Assembly: GCA_905331475.1 (NCBI GenBank)
Contig: CAJNYU010000533.1
Span: forward strand, 1 to 64,000
Source of the DNA: Rotaria socialis
Taxonomy: Eukaryota > Rotifera > Eurotatoria > Philodinida > Philodinidae
Length of the DNA: 64,000 nucleotides
Direction: 5' to 3'
Positions 1-11,423 of this stretch are shown one piece after another; position 1 is the stretch's first letter; each line of letters begins with the position of its first letter. Made by a program: the position numbers and the translations under genes. The notes under the pieces were generated by a model. The model worked only from the letters and a program-made list of their open reading frames with translations. It made no database searches and was not told the DNA's origin.

Positions 1-1443
1 CTTGACGTTGTTGTGGTGGTGGTCGTGGTGGTAGTACTTGTTGTTTTTGTTGTTGTGGTGGTGGTGGTGGTGATGGTGCTTTTTGTGGTTGCTGCTGTTG
101 AAATGTTTTTAGTGGTGCCAAGTGGAATCGTTCTTTTTGTCATCACAGTTATGGCCATTGTTGTTGTTCTTGCGGTATCTAAAAGAGTGAGACTCAATGT
201 TAGTTATATAATTATTATTATCGAATTCACTTATACACAGGCGCAATTACCCCAACAGATATGAAAAGAGTTCTCTGGCGAATGCACTTAGACAATTTTG
301 GATATGTTCGTGTCACTTTGGCGCATTAAAATGTTTTGTAGGAACGTGCGAATTCGACAGAGATATCAATAATGATCATTTCGGAATTTTGGTTTTTCAT
401 AGATATTTATACTGAAAAGTATGGATTCTTAAAGTGCATACATAGAGTTAAGACAAAAAATAGTGAAATTCTTCGAATAGCTGATATATAGTAGTTCTAG
501 AATCGCTCTAAAAACGGATGATACGTTTATTCACTTTCGGGTTAAGTTTATGATTCAAAATAGATTTATTATTTTTGCGAGACGTAAGAGACTACGATCG
601 TAAATATTTATTTCAGCAGTATTTTCCGAATTCAATACAATGAGAATAGTAAACATTCGTCTCTTTTACATTGGAAAAACGTACTGTGATGCAGAACTTA
701 AAGAGGGATTCGTACGTAATATGGGGCACAAAGGATGTCGAGAATTTACACCGATTTAAAATAATTTTTTTAGGTATCATTCATAAGTAGGAGAAACCCA
801 TGAAATAGTCTCGGTAATGTTGGATAAATCGTTTTACGGTCTTCGCATTGGTTGCTATTGTTGAAATACTTTTTACATACAAATTAATAACAGCTAGAGC
901 AATAAACACTTTATGGTATTGAATACATTGTTTTTCGATTACAGAAATTATTTCGATCACGAATTGTAATCCAGATGCATACAAGTATTTTTTTTATTAA
1001 ATTGTTATGGGTAAAAAATCAAAAGAGGGTATTTTTTCGTGGAATCGCTCCATTTCTCATGATCCCTTAAGTGTGATCATTTATTTTTATGTGAGAATAA
1101 GAAAGATTAGCGATGTCTTACGTGTTTGTACTGACGTTGTTACCTTGGTTAATACGACTACAGGAATTGTAATGAATATTGCACAGAGAAGAATACAGGC
1201 AGTTGACCATAAAATTACACAGAAGGTTGAACATTCGCAACAGCACTTAACAGAAAATCTAGATCCAGAATTGATCACTTTATTATGAGTGAAAAAAGAC
1301 GTACTCACTTTTTTTTCCTTCTTCCTTCTGTATTTGCAAAATATCCAGTCACATGAAGATTTCGATTCGGTACCGCACTTATCGCCTAATTTCAATTGAG
1401 GGATAATATAACAGAGAGAAAGCAAAGTAGATAGACTTTTCAC
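1..1443 (-). CDS. Single-pass membrane protein with Thr-rich stalk, partial at window edge
   Basis: Two exons fit together on the minus strand. The upstream one (to 1122) encodes a Cys-rich juxtamembrane stretch followed by a strong membrane segment (ILLCAIFITIPVVVLT) and the start of a Thr-rich region. It ends at a GTAAGA donor with one base left over. The next exon starts at 180 after a TCTTTTAG acceptor, restores the frame, and encodes an almost pure Thr stalk that runs off the window at base 1. The intron is about 940 nt. The topology looks type II, with the ectodomain beyond the edge. The 5' boundary is uncertain: an ATG at 1443 is open, but another small intron near 1259-1308 is possible. 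The domain order matches the gene at 24182-27351. Function unknown. Confidence 0.45.
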
Positions 1444-1470
1444 AAAGTCATATTGAGGGTGCGAGTGTGA

Positions 1471-2503
1471 CCCATGAAAAACAATTTTAAAAAAATGTGC
1501 ATTTGAACGAGTTCTTTTGTTTCGAATATGATTTCGCTAGAACATTTGTGTTTTATAAAACGTGTTCTGTAAATTGCGTTTTTCCTGAGTCAACACTCGT
1601 TGTCTTTTTCGATACGCGCGTTTAAATCATTAAGCATATTTTACGATGTGGCGATGAATATATTCGAACTTCGAACATTCTAATTGACTTAGGTGACGGA
1701 GGTTCGCCATCCTTACAGTGAACATGATGATAATTACACGTCTATACTAAGTGAATACAAGAAAAAATTTGTATTTCGACGCTTTCCAAAGTTTCGAAAT
1801 ACGTTCTCTGTTTTTTCCATATCAATGATACTACATATCTAGAGCTAATTTCAATAGTTTCTAGGTTTAGCATCTTCTTTTAAATTTATTTTTAATGTCC
1901 ATTTGCATTAATTTAAATATAAAACAATCTAAATTGTGAGAAGTTACTTTCAAAAGAAATTCAGAATTATTATTTGAATCAGATAATTTTTTTAGATGTA
2001 AATTGTTCCATCCCTAATATTTTCTGATAATAAATAACGATAATTTAAGTTTTTTTTTGTTTTCAACTATGCGAATATTTTGATTTTTAGTATAACCTAG
2101 GTAGTTCGTGACCTTTTTCTTTGATCCATCGCTAGATTAATATTGACAAAAAAACTTCTAGAGAGAATATCTGTATAAATATTTAAGCTGACAGAAAAGA
2201 AAAGAAGGGCACTAAACTATAAAATCCATGAATTAAAAAAGGCACCGCTGCAACACATTTCCGAAAGAAACTGTTTTTTGGGTAAAAGATGCGTTATTAA
2301 AAGCAAGTTTAAACTCGTCCAAAATAATACGTTAAAGCGGGTCTTCGCAAATCGTTTTTTTTTAAAGAAAAAAGTGTTGAAAAATAAATCAGCATGGAAG
2401 ACGCGTTCTTTTCTTAAAACTTTGCGTTTACTCGCGAAAATAGCCTTGCTTTTTAAAAAATTCGTGTTGAAACGCATGTTTTTTCGAAATTGTTTTTCAT
2501 GGG
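1471..2503. mobile_element. Putative inverted-repeat element, about 1 kb
   Basis: The sequence starting CCCATGAAAAACAATTTT at 1471 recurs in inverted orientation ending at 2503 (CCCATGAAAAACAATTTC on the minus strand). Similarity continues imperfectly for roughly 100 bp inward (1475-1590 against about 2380-2500). The interior is AT-rich with no convincing protein. ORFs on both strands at 2217-2546 lie in the right arm and are K/F-rich by composition. No target-site duplication was found, so the family is not assigned. Confidence 0.4.
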
Positions 2504-4311
2504 GAGCGTGATCATATTTGCCATACTTGAACCTTGAAAGTGTCAATAATTGAATTCAAGTTTCAACTATGACACTACTGTATCTACATGGGCTTTATCT
2601 GGTATTATTACCGCTTTTCTCTGTTTTCTTACCTGCATCACTTGACAATTATTATGCTCATTTAACAGATGTGTCAACACTTGTTTCGTTGTATGTTTCT
2701 CTTAGTTTTTATTTGGTCGTTAGCGATGACTCACTCAAATTTGGTTAGTTCTTGTACATTCCTATATGAAGTGCAAGTATATGCGCGATTACTTGCCAGA
2801 GGCGAATGTAAATTCGATCACAAAGTCGTATCAATATCAATCCAGATTCAAATTACATGTGAACTGTGAAACAAAACAGATCTGACTTATGTGTCGAAGA
2901 ATATTTGACTAAAGCACACATAGCTATACCATAATATCAGACATTTCGATGTTGCTGAGACTTGTCAAGTGGTATTAACTCTCTCGATCTTTTATTTTAA
3001 AGTATTGCCAGATATGGGTGATCATTTTGAAAATTTTCGTGGACTTTTATTAGAGGTCTTTAACTACGATAGAATTTGTATCGTTTTGAAAATTTGATCC
3101 ATAGGTAGTTTATTTCTATAGGTTGACGCACTAAAAACGTCGATCAACTGCGAACAGGCTGTGATAAACATATTTCTATTTATTTTCATCTCATAGAAAA
3201 TTCTTCTTCAGTAAGTTTCCTTTAGATGATATATTGTTTTAAAATCGATACTTTGTTGAACAGACTTCGGTCTCATTATCATCGCCCTTGTATACTGCAA
3301 TACAAGTGTGTATGCAACACGGATATTTAATAGTATCAGAAACGTTTAGAAGTTCAAGTTCTGTAGAACTTTTATTCATTTCTAGTGTACTTTATTATGA
3401 TCCAAATATTACCCAATAAAATTTAATCATCAATTTTAATTGCTTTAGAGACTAAATAGTTCAACAGCAAGTAAACTACTCTGACAAATAATAATCATAT
3501 TTAATTGCATTATGAAATAATATACCATCGATTAATTCTACGGAGCAGAAGAAAAACTCTTTTGTAATCGATAGAACGAATCTTTATGGCAAGTTTCATG
3601 TATCAGATCGAATAGCTATTATTTCATTTACTCATGAGAAAGAAAATTCGAGATTCAAAAATGTCACGTGCATTTTACACGAATAAGATAGTAGTTTTTT
3701 TTCTCATAGCAATGCAGAACGCGCGTACAAAAAAAGCAAAAAGAAATACTCATGATAATGCACGAAAAAATGAAAAGAGCCATGCTTATGCAATGTAAAT
3801 GTCACGGCTCATTAATTCACATGAAAATTCGTTAATGAGTGAAAAAGAAAGCAACTTCGTCAATCATAGAGAAGGCATCAAATTAGTTGCAAATACAGTA
3901 AATAAAACTTGCACACTTCAATACCACTTCATATGTAAGTAAATTTCATTTTTGATATAATTAGAATAATGATAAAATGAAGTTGAATGACAATATTAGC
4001 TGTTGATTAAAAATCAAAATCGATGAGAACCAGTTCTTATACAAGCCGTATCAGCCAGAGAAAATTTTGTCATATATCACTTCCACCAAGTAAAGATGAA
4101 AGGTTGCTTCATAGACACAAATACTAGCACAAGTAATCACGCCCTATTGAAGGCGGTGATAAAGTGGTTACAGTCTTATTGAAAAGTAAGGGAAACAATC
4201 TACATTTGAGGCCCTGATGAGATTTTAAAAAGTTATAAATGAGAAAGATGATCTCTTTTTGATGCCGATAAATAATTAGTCTTCATTTTAGATTGTTGAC
4301 AAAGTGGTAAT
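2504..4311. other. Noncoding stretch
   Basis: AT-rich sequence with no convincing exon, RNA gene or repeat structure on either strand. The short ORF at 2669-2869 has no recognisable features. Confidence 0.5.
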
Positions 4312-4917
4312 TACCCATGTCGCCTCTTTTTTATCAACTGTGCCGCAGTTACGCGTAACTATGGCGCATTGATCGTAGTGAAGATTTCTATAAGAAACTA
4401 CGCTTAGTATGTCTNTTCTTTTATACATTCAATTTTTAAAAATTCTTTAGGTCTTAATTTTAAAAATTTTTCTAGATATTAATTTTTAATTTTCCTTAAG
4501 TTCTAAACTAAAATTTTTTTAAAATTTTCATTTTAGTAAATTTTTAGATTTTTCTAGATTTCAATTTTTCAATTATTTTTATTGTGAAAACTTTTAATTT
4601 AAAAATTGTTTTTTATTTTTTATAAAAGTTTTAATTTTATAGTTGTTTTTCATTTTCTGTTCAAAAAATTTTTTAAACTCAATAAAAATACAAATAAAAG
4701 GAAACCCTAATCTATGTTATCTTTTGTACCAATTTCTACGCCACTTGTGAGCTATAATTGCGGAAAACTTGGGCGCAGTTATGTGTAACTGTGATTTCCC
4801 CCCCGTAACTACGCGTAACTGCGATTTTTTCATCGTAGTTGCGCGTAACTACGTCGCAGTTTTCCGCAATTACGGCGTAACTGCGCCGCAGTTTCATCGT
4901 AATGAAACACATGGGTA
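4312..4917. repeat. Inverted-repeat element with GC-rich ends and AT-rich core
   Basis: Both ends begin TACCCATGT in inverted orientation (4312-4320 and 4909-4917). Inside them are diverged copies of a CGCAGTTACGCGTAACTA-type motif, repeated several times in both orientations near the right end (4775-4895). The core (4420-4690) is composed largely of runs of A and T and holds one unknown base at 4416. This looks like a 606-bp MITE-like element. Flanks GTGGTAAT and GCATTCAA do not match, so no target duplication is evident. It ends immediately before the decayed ART gene. The minus-strand ORF at 4736-4921 is a by-product of the repeats. Confidence 0.5.
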
Positions 4918-4924
4918 GCATTCA

Positions 4925-7122
4925 ATAGGGATACAAATGAGTTCAAACAGGAAATTTTCGCAAAAAGTATTAGTGCTACTGCACACTGTTGTTAATAATG
5001 TGAGAATCTGTACTGAATCGACACATTGTATTCAATATCTCAATGATGTTAGAGAGAGAACTTTTTTATCATTATTTCTGGTGCTTTAGGGCAGTATCTC
5101 GTGCCTGATATTCATTCCATGGTACAATTAGATGTCATCTACATATTTTGTAGCAACAAAGAACCACGTAAACAATGAATAAAAGAATGGTCAGAAATTC
5201 AAGGTGTTTTCACCTCAGTCCAACCTATATACGATTCCTTAAGAATGATTACCCATGAATATGATCAGAGTGAAATTTCAATGAACATGGTGCCGCAGCA
5301 AGCCATGGTGACAATAGCGATAGTACCGAATAAAAAACAGGTCGATGAATTAGAACCATCATTGATGTATTCGATGTTATTTCAAGAAATATTATTAGAG
5401 ATAGAAGAAGATGACACACAAGTTGTACGAGACCTTGTCGTTTGTTGTCGTGGCAAAGGTACTCATGAATACCAATTAAAACAGTTTCAGGATGAATATG
5501 AGCAGAAATCAGCTATTTGGTGGTATAACTTTGAAATCTTCCTCTATGGAATGCTTAATCGCGCTTTAAGATTGTTCGACACGGAGACGATGATGAAAAT
5601 GGGCGTTTTTGTTCGAAATCTTCATCAACAACTAGCACAGCTGCACAAAGAACAATTCAGTGCGTATGTAGAAAAATTTAATGTTTGTCGTGCTCAAGGG
5701 CTAAGAAATAAGGAATTTCAGCACCTCCTCGATCCCCAAGGTGGATTACTTGCATTCAACAACTTCCTATCAACTAGTAAAGAATGGCAACAGCCACAGA
5801 GTTTGTTGAGCGCAAGATGAAAACCTCATATATTGTGGGTGTCATGTTTATCATGGCTATCAATCCAACTGAATCACTGGCTTCAAATATTCCATTTGCG
5901 ATGATTGACGAGCTCAGTGCCATGCCACAAGAGAAAGAGATACTATTTACAATGCACACAATTTTCCGTATCAATGAAATTTCACAGATGCTTGAGAATA
6001 GTCGTCTTTGGAAAGTACAATTGACTATAACAAACGACGATGATGCACAATTGACTGGTCTTAGTCAATACATCCAAAGAGAAATCGTTGGTAAAGGATG
6101 GTATAGAACAGGGCAATTGCTAAACAAAGTGGATCATTTCAATCAAGTTGATGAATTCTACATGGAATTACTCAAGAACACTTTACATGACAATGATAGG
6201 GTGATAGGAATCTATGATCAACTTACATGCGTGAAAAATAATCAAGAAAGATTCACAGAAGCAGTATCATATATCAAAACATCATTAAAAATAAATCGTC
6301 GACCTTTACCAGAAGATCATCCCGATTTGGCTGCTTTCTACAATAATATCGGCCAAGTGTATCATGACATGGAGGATTACTCAAAAGCACTTGAATTTTA
6401 TGATAAATCACATCAAATTCTAGAAATGTCACTGCCTCAAGATCATCCATCATTGACTACGTCCTACAACGATCTTGGTTTAGTATATAACAATATCGGT
6501 GACTATTCGAAAGCACTAGTGTTTTATCAAAAAGCTTATCCGATTTTTGAAGATACATTATCTCCGAACCATCTGAACTTCGTAGCTGTATATAGTCAGC
6601 TTGGCGAAGTTTATAGGAGCATGAGAGATTACTCAAAGACACTGGATTCTTTCGAAAAATATTTTCAAATACTTCAAATAACAGTACCAAAAGCTCATCC
6701 TAACCGAGCTTTTACATACAGTAGTATTGGTGATGTGCATCGATGATTGGATGATTGTGGAAAGGCATTGAAATTTCATCAAAAAGCGCTAAATATTCAA
6801 GAAAATGTAAAATATAATCCTCTTGAATGTGGAACAACATATATAAATTTAGATGAAACTTATTGTGAAATGAAAAATTATTCAAGCACTTGTATATTTC
6901 CAAAAAGGCTTAAAGATAGGTGTAGAAAAATCACCAAAAGCTCATCCCGATTTAGCCGCGGTATATCACAGTATGGCAGAAATTTATGTTTTAAGTCAGC
7001 AATATAATTTGACCATTGAATATGCTCAACATGCAGTAGATATTGGATAAGAGAAGTTACCTTCTGCTCATCCTCATCTGTTGGATTACAGAACAACATT
7101 ACAAAAAAGCCAAAAACACTGA
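4925..7122 (+). pseudogene. Decayed ADP-ribosyltransferase with TPR repeats
   Basis: The parent family is the rotifer NAD(+)-protein-arginine ADP-ribosyltransferase with C-terminal tetratricopeptide repeats. Remnants of the N-terminal domain can be read in mixed frames from about 4925. The ART domain is open from 5245, with the R motif as CRAQGL near 5690 and the FLSTS motif near 5765. A frameshift near 5785-5800 then moves the ExE part (EKEILF, near 5930) into another frame. About five kinesin-light-chain-type TPRs follow, with DYSKAL repeated. Further lesions are an in-frame TGA at 6744-6746, a frameshift near 6895, and TAA at 7048-7050. All three catalytic motifs are visible, but no single frame encodes the enzyme. 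Several independent breaks argue for a pseudogene, not one sequencing error. Confidence 0.85.
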
Positions 7123-10100
7123 GATTTTTTTCTTTTTTTCTCATTTTCTCAATAAATTTGCTCGGATTATTATACCGTATTTTATATCCATGCGCACAAC
7201 CAAGAAGACTCCATCTTGTTGTAAGACTGATTGTAATAATATATATCTTCATGCATTATTATGTAATAAAAAACCGTCCGAATTTGCTTGTGCCAGGTAT
7301 ATCGTATCATTTTTTATGGTAAACTGTAGGTCGTATATGGCAAATCTAACTATCCCCAAAAATACTCACAACTGTGCTACTTATTCATTAATTTTCTTTT
7401 CTTTTCTCTCACTTAAATAGTACTCTTCATCATCCAATGATACTTCATGAAAATAACGTTGAGAGTGAAGAGACTCGACCAACGTATGAGAGAGTAATAT
7501 TAGTTGATTTTTTGAACTACTACGTTAGAATTATACGAATTTAGGTAAAAAGTAAATAGGATCAATCATTTCGCTCTATATGGAGAAAGCAGCTCAATTA
7601 CCTGATTTAAATGTGGAAGACGGTCTTGACCGAGAGCTACAAGACCTTTGAAAACAGCAAAATATAGCCTCTAGCGAATAGCTAAATAAAGAATTTAAAA
7701 AGAATTGCAAATAGTAAAGATACATTAGAATGGAAATCAATATTTTGAGAATTACAATTCAATGAAAACTATGGCCATTGCCGATCCACCATAACCGAAA
7801 TCGAAGAGTGTGATTATTTCATATCGTTCCTATGCATTGCATTGACTACCATTAAAATACAACATACGATAATTTCATTTGCGCATGATTCAATATGGTG
7901 AGGTATCGATTATTGTACAGTACCCTATTAAAATATGATGTATCTGCATGATAATTCGGACGCAGATCACTGCTATTATAAGTTCATTCTCTTAAATTTA
8001 TCGTTCGATATTGAATACAATCTATGGAAATTACTTACTTCACTTGATGAGATTAATTTAGCAATATCCAAAAACCTAGTGCATCGTGAAAGCTATTACA
8101 CAGTCATACCCACAAAATCTTTATTCACTCGCGAAAAATAACACAACAAAAAGGCATGGGACAATAGTGGTAATCATGCATACTTTTGAGAAATGATTAG
8201 AAGCGAATGGCACACGTTAGTTATTATTGAATAAATACAGATGGTATGCTAAGTCATATTAATGGAAAGGCAATGAAAAATAAAATTTAATCGCTTCTGC
8301 AACTGAAATTCGAGACTACACTTAATTACTTCACAGGTCTTTACCATAACCAGAGGCAAAAGCAATTTTCTTGAGAGTTTGAACTTTGAGAAGTGTATAA
8401 GCGTGAGATGTAGATGCAGACTAGCTTCTTTTTAAATGTTATTCATAGCCTGCGCCCACACTCTATGCAAGACTTCACAAAACCATGAAAAAAAATCTCT
8501 CTACTATTTCGGTAAAAATTGTGAGCAAGTATTATCACGATATACCGTCTTAAGATGTGTATCTCATGATTTAAGGAACATATATCCAGAGACATGTGAA
8601 AAAATTTGGTAAGCAAGTAAAACCTTGGAGACTGTTATTGTCAGAAATTCAGCCAAGATCCTTGGGGCCCAGAATTTCTCAAGAAATCAACACAATTAGA
8701 ACTGAAATAAAAATTATCTTTCAGATATATCTGACTTGATAAGATCTCTAATATCGATACACACTTGCATTGGGATAATTTTATTGAAGAAAAACGGCTA
8801 ATAAGATATCCAGTATCATCATCTAGCATCTGAAAAACTCTATCTTTCGTCAATTCTAAAAACATTCTGATAAATTTAAACTAGCTATATCATATTTCGT
8901 CCGTTAGCCTATTATGAGGATTGACTTAAAATGATATTGCATCAATGAAAATTTCTTTCTTCTCTGAGTGATGTGGAGAGCCTCCAACTGATTGTATGTA
9001 ATCTCGAATTACAATTGCTGAAAAGATTAGCCTTAATTTTCTTTTGCTGACTTTTCATAAATATGACCTTAAATTGCCACCTGCTTTTGATATATAAAAG
9101 CTTACATACAGTGTATGCTTTTAATCATTTTGCAAAAGTATGTATGATTACTAATATTATTACTTGTCTATTTTTATTTCTTTTCACTAGGGAATGAGTG
9201 TTTTATGGATTTTCTGAAAATTTTCAACAATTGTATATTATTAGGGAAAATTCTTGATTATTCTGTTTCTTTTTCAATCTCAACAAAATAATAGTATACG
9301 AGAGGGCTATTTTGCATATTTAGAACCGGATAATTCAATTATGGCTAATCACAGCTTCAGAATGTGATGTAATCGATTTTTAAAATGAACTTCATATTGT
9401 GTTCGACATATACGCTTTATGTACGAATTCATATTTGTAAGAATGAGGTATCCGGGGTTTGGAATCTTGATGCAGTTTTCTTGTTCAACATGCATGATCG
9501 CAACGCTTTGACCAATTTCCGTCGTACTGTTTTACCGTCCTTGCTATAATATCCACTAGAATATTCATTGGAAATTTTCTTCTGCAGAGAGGAATTGTAG
9601 TAATCAATGCCTTTTTGTCGACCTATGCTAGTTTATTTTCAAAAGTACTAGAAATAAGCATTACAATAATAGTGTACGCAATCGTATTATCACTGGTCTC
9701 ATTTATCTTTACAGATAGTGAGCCAATGCTTAGAATGTCTCTACTTACTATCAGCTGGGTGTTGTGTACAATCTAGAAATCTAAGAATAACTCAAACCGA
9801 TGCGCTTTATGCTTCTCTCTATACAAATATCGCTTGCTTCGTATGCCTTCATTCGCGATGACTGCGTTTTAAGCATCAAAACATAGAGTACCACTTTATT
9901 ATACAAAAAATAATCGACGATATTATTCATATATCACGCACTATTTCGCATATGTTGTATTTAGCTCTTTAGTTATTTTATGGGATCAATTTTCATATAT
10001 GTATCGACTTTTAGATAATAATTTGTGCTTGGTCTTGGTTTATTCGAATATTATACGCATTACAATGCAAAAATACCATGGCAATCATGGAAACGCGGCA

Positions 10101-11423
10101 GTGTAAGCTCATTATTTTTATTTCATTTCGTATAAAAACGAAATTTTACTTGACACTTGACGAATCAAGTTGAGTTACTAGCTACTTGTTGGGATTTATT
10201 GGAAATGATTCGATGAAAAACCTTGAAATTTAAAGCGCATATAAATCTCAATGTGTAGAGCAGAAGTTGTCAAAGACATGAAGTTCTAAGATGTTCAATT
10301 CAGTACCAAGTAGTTAAGAAAATTCTTTTATTCGACTTAAATAGATATTTATTGCCCAAGGCAAACGTAGACCGCAAAAAAGCTATTCGAGAGCATCGTT
10401 TTTCCTTCTTTTCTATGGCGATGACTGGGTGATATTTTGATGATAGCTATACTGATAGAAGGTCTAACGTTAATAATTGGACATAGAAACACTCGACATG
10501 CTCTCGTCTATGTGTTATTAATAAGCTATTATTTTTTCTTCAATAGAGACAGATATAACAACAAATAATATATGTTACTCTAGTTACTGAGCTCTGTTTA
10601 ACGTGATAAGCAATCATTCTATTATGAAACATAGCCTCAGAAAGAAAGGAAAGTGTTCAACACATCACGTTATAGAATTTACTGCGAAAAAATTTTATCT
10701 TAAAATATTTTAGTAGTTCGAATTCGACTACAGAATGTCGAGTCATTCTACGTCCAATTATCATAGTAACGACAGATCCTCCTTCGTATAATCATGATCA
10801 AAAGTTCCCTCAGTCATTATCTTTGAACAATTTTAATTAAATCAATGAGTATTTTATTTTTTAATGCAAGAAATTTTCTTTATTCCAATTAATACTGAAA
10901 TCTACTCAAAAATGATATTTTCTGTTCAAACAATTGTTTTCCTTAGTATTTTTTCAATAATTCTTTAAGATACTTTATTTTTTGTTAATTAATTATGGAT
11001 AATGTGTATGCCTTACATCTAGTAAATATTCTACTGAAACAATTCGATTTTTCTAAATTGACTGCAAAATCTAGATATGTACAGCCATGTTCTCTTCCGA
11101 TAAGTTAATGAATTTTTGAGATATCCTATACTTTGACACGTTCATAAAGCGTCCGAATGTGCAATTTTTACGATTGTTTGTTTTTCGTCTAATATTAAAA
11201 ACGTGTTCCTGTAAGTTTGATCACGGTATTAAGAACATTCTACCGATATACAGATCGGAAAATAGGAAGGTTGAGAACTAAAATAAATCGTAAACGATTG
11301 AGCACTGTTCAAGCACTGCTGTATACTTTGGTGAAAATATTTCATGTAGGTATTCACATGTGAGCTATTCAATTTAATGAGTGATATGAAACGAATTTTT
11401 CAACAAAATCTGTTTCTAGGCGG
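7123..11423. other. Long noncoding stretch
   Basis: No gene can be supported. Fragments such as 7577-7650 (a 24-codon ORF from ATG) and 7770-8140 look locally protein-like, but they are short, broken by stops and unrecognised. They may be decayed exons. A TATATAAAAG sequence lies at 9091 with no gene after it. The remainder is AT-rich sequence without visible repeats. Confidence 0.45.

Noticed and set aside
13..264. Val-rich plus-strand ORF
   Set aside because: It is the complement of a Thr-rich stalk exon on the minus strand and starts at GTG, not ATG.
781..984. Minus-strand 67-aa ORF
   Set aside because: It lies inside the intron joining the two phase-matched exons at 1122 and 180 and has no family features.
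2217..2546. Overlapping ORFs on both strands
   Set aside because: K/F-rich composition of an inverted-repeat arm, with no motif.
4736..4921. Minus-strand ORF with repeated RNY phrases
   Set aside because: Direct translation of the GTAACTACG repeats in the 4312-4917 element.
7043..7420. 125-aa plus ORF after the ART pseudogene
   Set aside because: Its start is a shifted frame of the TPR remnant and the rest is Phe/Ser-rich noncoding sequence.
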